Shown: one piece after another, positions 62,872-64,000 of the stretch
Layout of the letters: every line of letters begins with the position of its first letter
Position numbering within the stretch: the first letter of the stretch is position 1
Assembly: GCA_037013685.1 (NCBI GenBank)
Contig: CM072888.1
Span: 7,917,034-7,981,033, forward strand
DNA: 64,000 bases
Direction: 5' to 3'
Source of the DNA: Acridotheres tristis
Lineage: Eukaryota; Chordata; Aves; Passeriformes; Sturnidae
Notes under the pieces: generated by a model
What the model saw: only the letters and a program-made list of their open reading frames with translations
Database searches by the model: none
What the model was told of the DNA's origin: nothing
Position numbers and translations under genes: made by a program

Positions 62872-64000
62872 TTAAAACAAGGAAGAAGGTAAGGAAAAGA
62901 GGAAGGACTAAGAAGACAATATAAGAGAACACAAAGCCAGTTCCTACTGCCAGAAAAAGTACAGTGCCTCTGGGCAGTGAAAATCTAGGGAGATTATTTG
63001 GGCCAGAAGATAGGAGTGTGAGTAAAAAGTGATAATAAGCAATAGCACAAAGAGAGACCAAAATCAATCACCTGAAATTAAGGCTCATGTTACCCAGTAA
63101 CCTTAGTAAGTCAATAAGATACTCCAGATGCTCGATCCAAACTTTGCTAAAATCAGTGTGAAGGTTCTTCAGCAGACTTCAAGTTCCACAGTACCTGTTA
63201 CAGAAAAAGAATCCATCTATGTATAGTTGTGTCTGAGTCAGAAGAACAAACTCACAACAGCATGAATAAAATCTGAGGGATGTAGAAAAGACCAAAAATA
63301 AAAATAATAGTAAAGCTTTAATCTAAAAAATAAGTCTTATTAACTAATTAATCATCCTTGTTGACTTTATTAACCAAATAGGTATACTGATCAATATGTA
63401 ATTGCATGTAATTATATTTGTATAATGCTTTCTTCATTTTTTTTAACTTAGATTGTGGCAAAATTTAATCTCCCCTCCAGTTGTCTATATGTAGAGATCT
63501 TCTTGATTAACTGAAATTGGCATGACCTCTGTGAGAGATATTTGATGGCAATTACTATTTCTGTTATTATTTTTACAACATATAATAGTAAGTAATTCCT
63601 ATTACATAATAACAAATAAAAAGAGTTCTATAAGTAGCACTATATTAATACAATGGTGGGAAAATCATTATCTGCATTCTTTCAATTAAGGTGATTATTT
63701 TGTTTTGCTAAAGGAGCAGAAGATAATCTAGAATGAAGGCTGAATGGGAAAAAAGACCAGAACACACTAAACACACTAAAACCTCAGCCCTGCATTCTGA
63801 AGGTGTAAAACCCAAATGCAGAAAATTCTATAGTTTGACAGATTCTATAAGGTCTTTTATTGCATATTATGTACTCTGTCTTATTTCCTCTTAATTTATC
63901 CCAAACAGCCTTCAGAACTCATGAGAGAACTCACGTATTTTCATTTAAGGGTGTTGATTCCTTGTGATTGTGCTGTGATGAGTCCTATATTGTTTTTTCC
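62872..64000. other. Non-coding AT-rich stretch
   Basis: Nothing recognised between the polypurine array and the end of the window. Confidence 0.55.

Overview
This window looks like a piece of a bird chromosome, probably a songbird. The DNA is AT-rich, has no dense gene layout, and carries four copies of the 3' end of the CR1 LINE, the dominant avian retrotransposon (5400-5683 and 28472-28753 on +, 34862-35129 and 38898-38975 on -). It also holds many vertebrate-type microsatellites and homopolymer tracts. The songbird assignment is an inference from CR1 plus the many G/T-homopolymer tracts. I saw no bacterial operons, ribosome binding sites, rRNA, tRNA or CRISPR arrays.

Layout. 1-24 kb is non-coding, AT-rich sequence with a T/G tract (3.1 kb), a CR1 fragment (5.4 kb), a CTTT microsatellite (8.1 kb), a CAA-rich tract (10 kb) and a T/G tract (17.4 kb). 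24-28 kb has two GC-richer islands (24.2-24.7 and 27.36-27.74 kb), a T27 run and a TA repeat. 28-39 kb holds three CR1 copies and two more GC-richer islands at 34.5-35.7 kb. 40-49 kb contains the only sequence I would put forward as possibly coding. These are two minus-strand segments (48677-48772 and 40134-40600) with plausible splice sites in compatible phase, and an AATAAA lies about 100 bp after the last stop. 49-64 kb is again featureless apart from AT repeats, homopolymers and a long GAAA array at 62.6-62.9 kb.

The window is best read as a long intron or intergenic stretch. The open reading frames, most of them 60-150 codons, are about what chance gives in 64 kb of such DNA, so nearly all are left out. 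No complete gene can be supported and no interacting set of genes is visible. I found no clear novel system; the possible exon pair, its frame break and the GAAA array are the items most worth checking.
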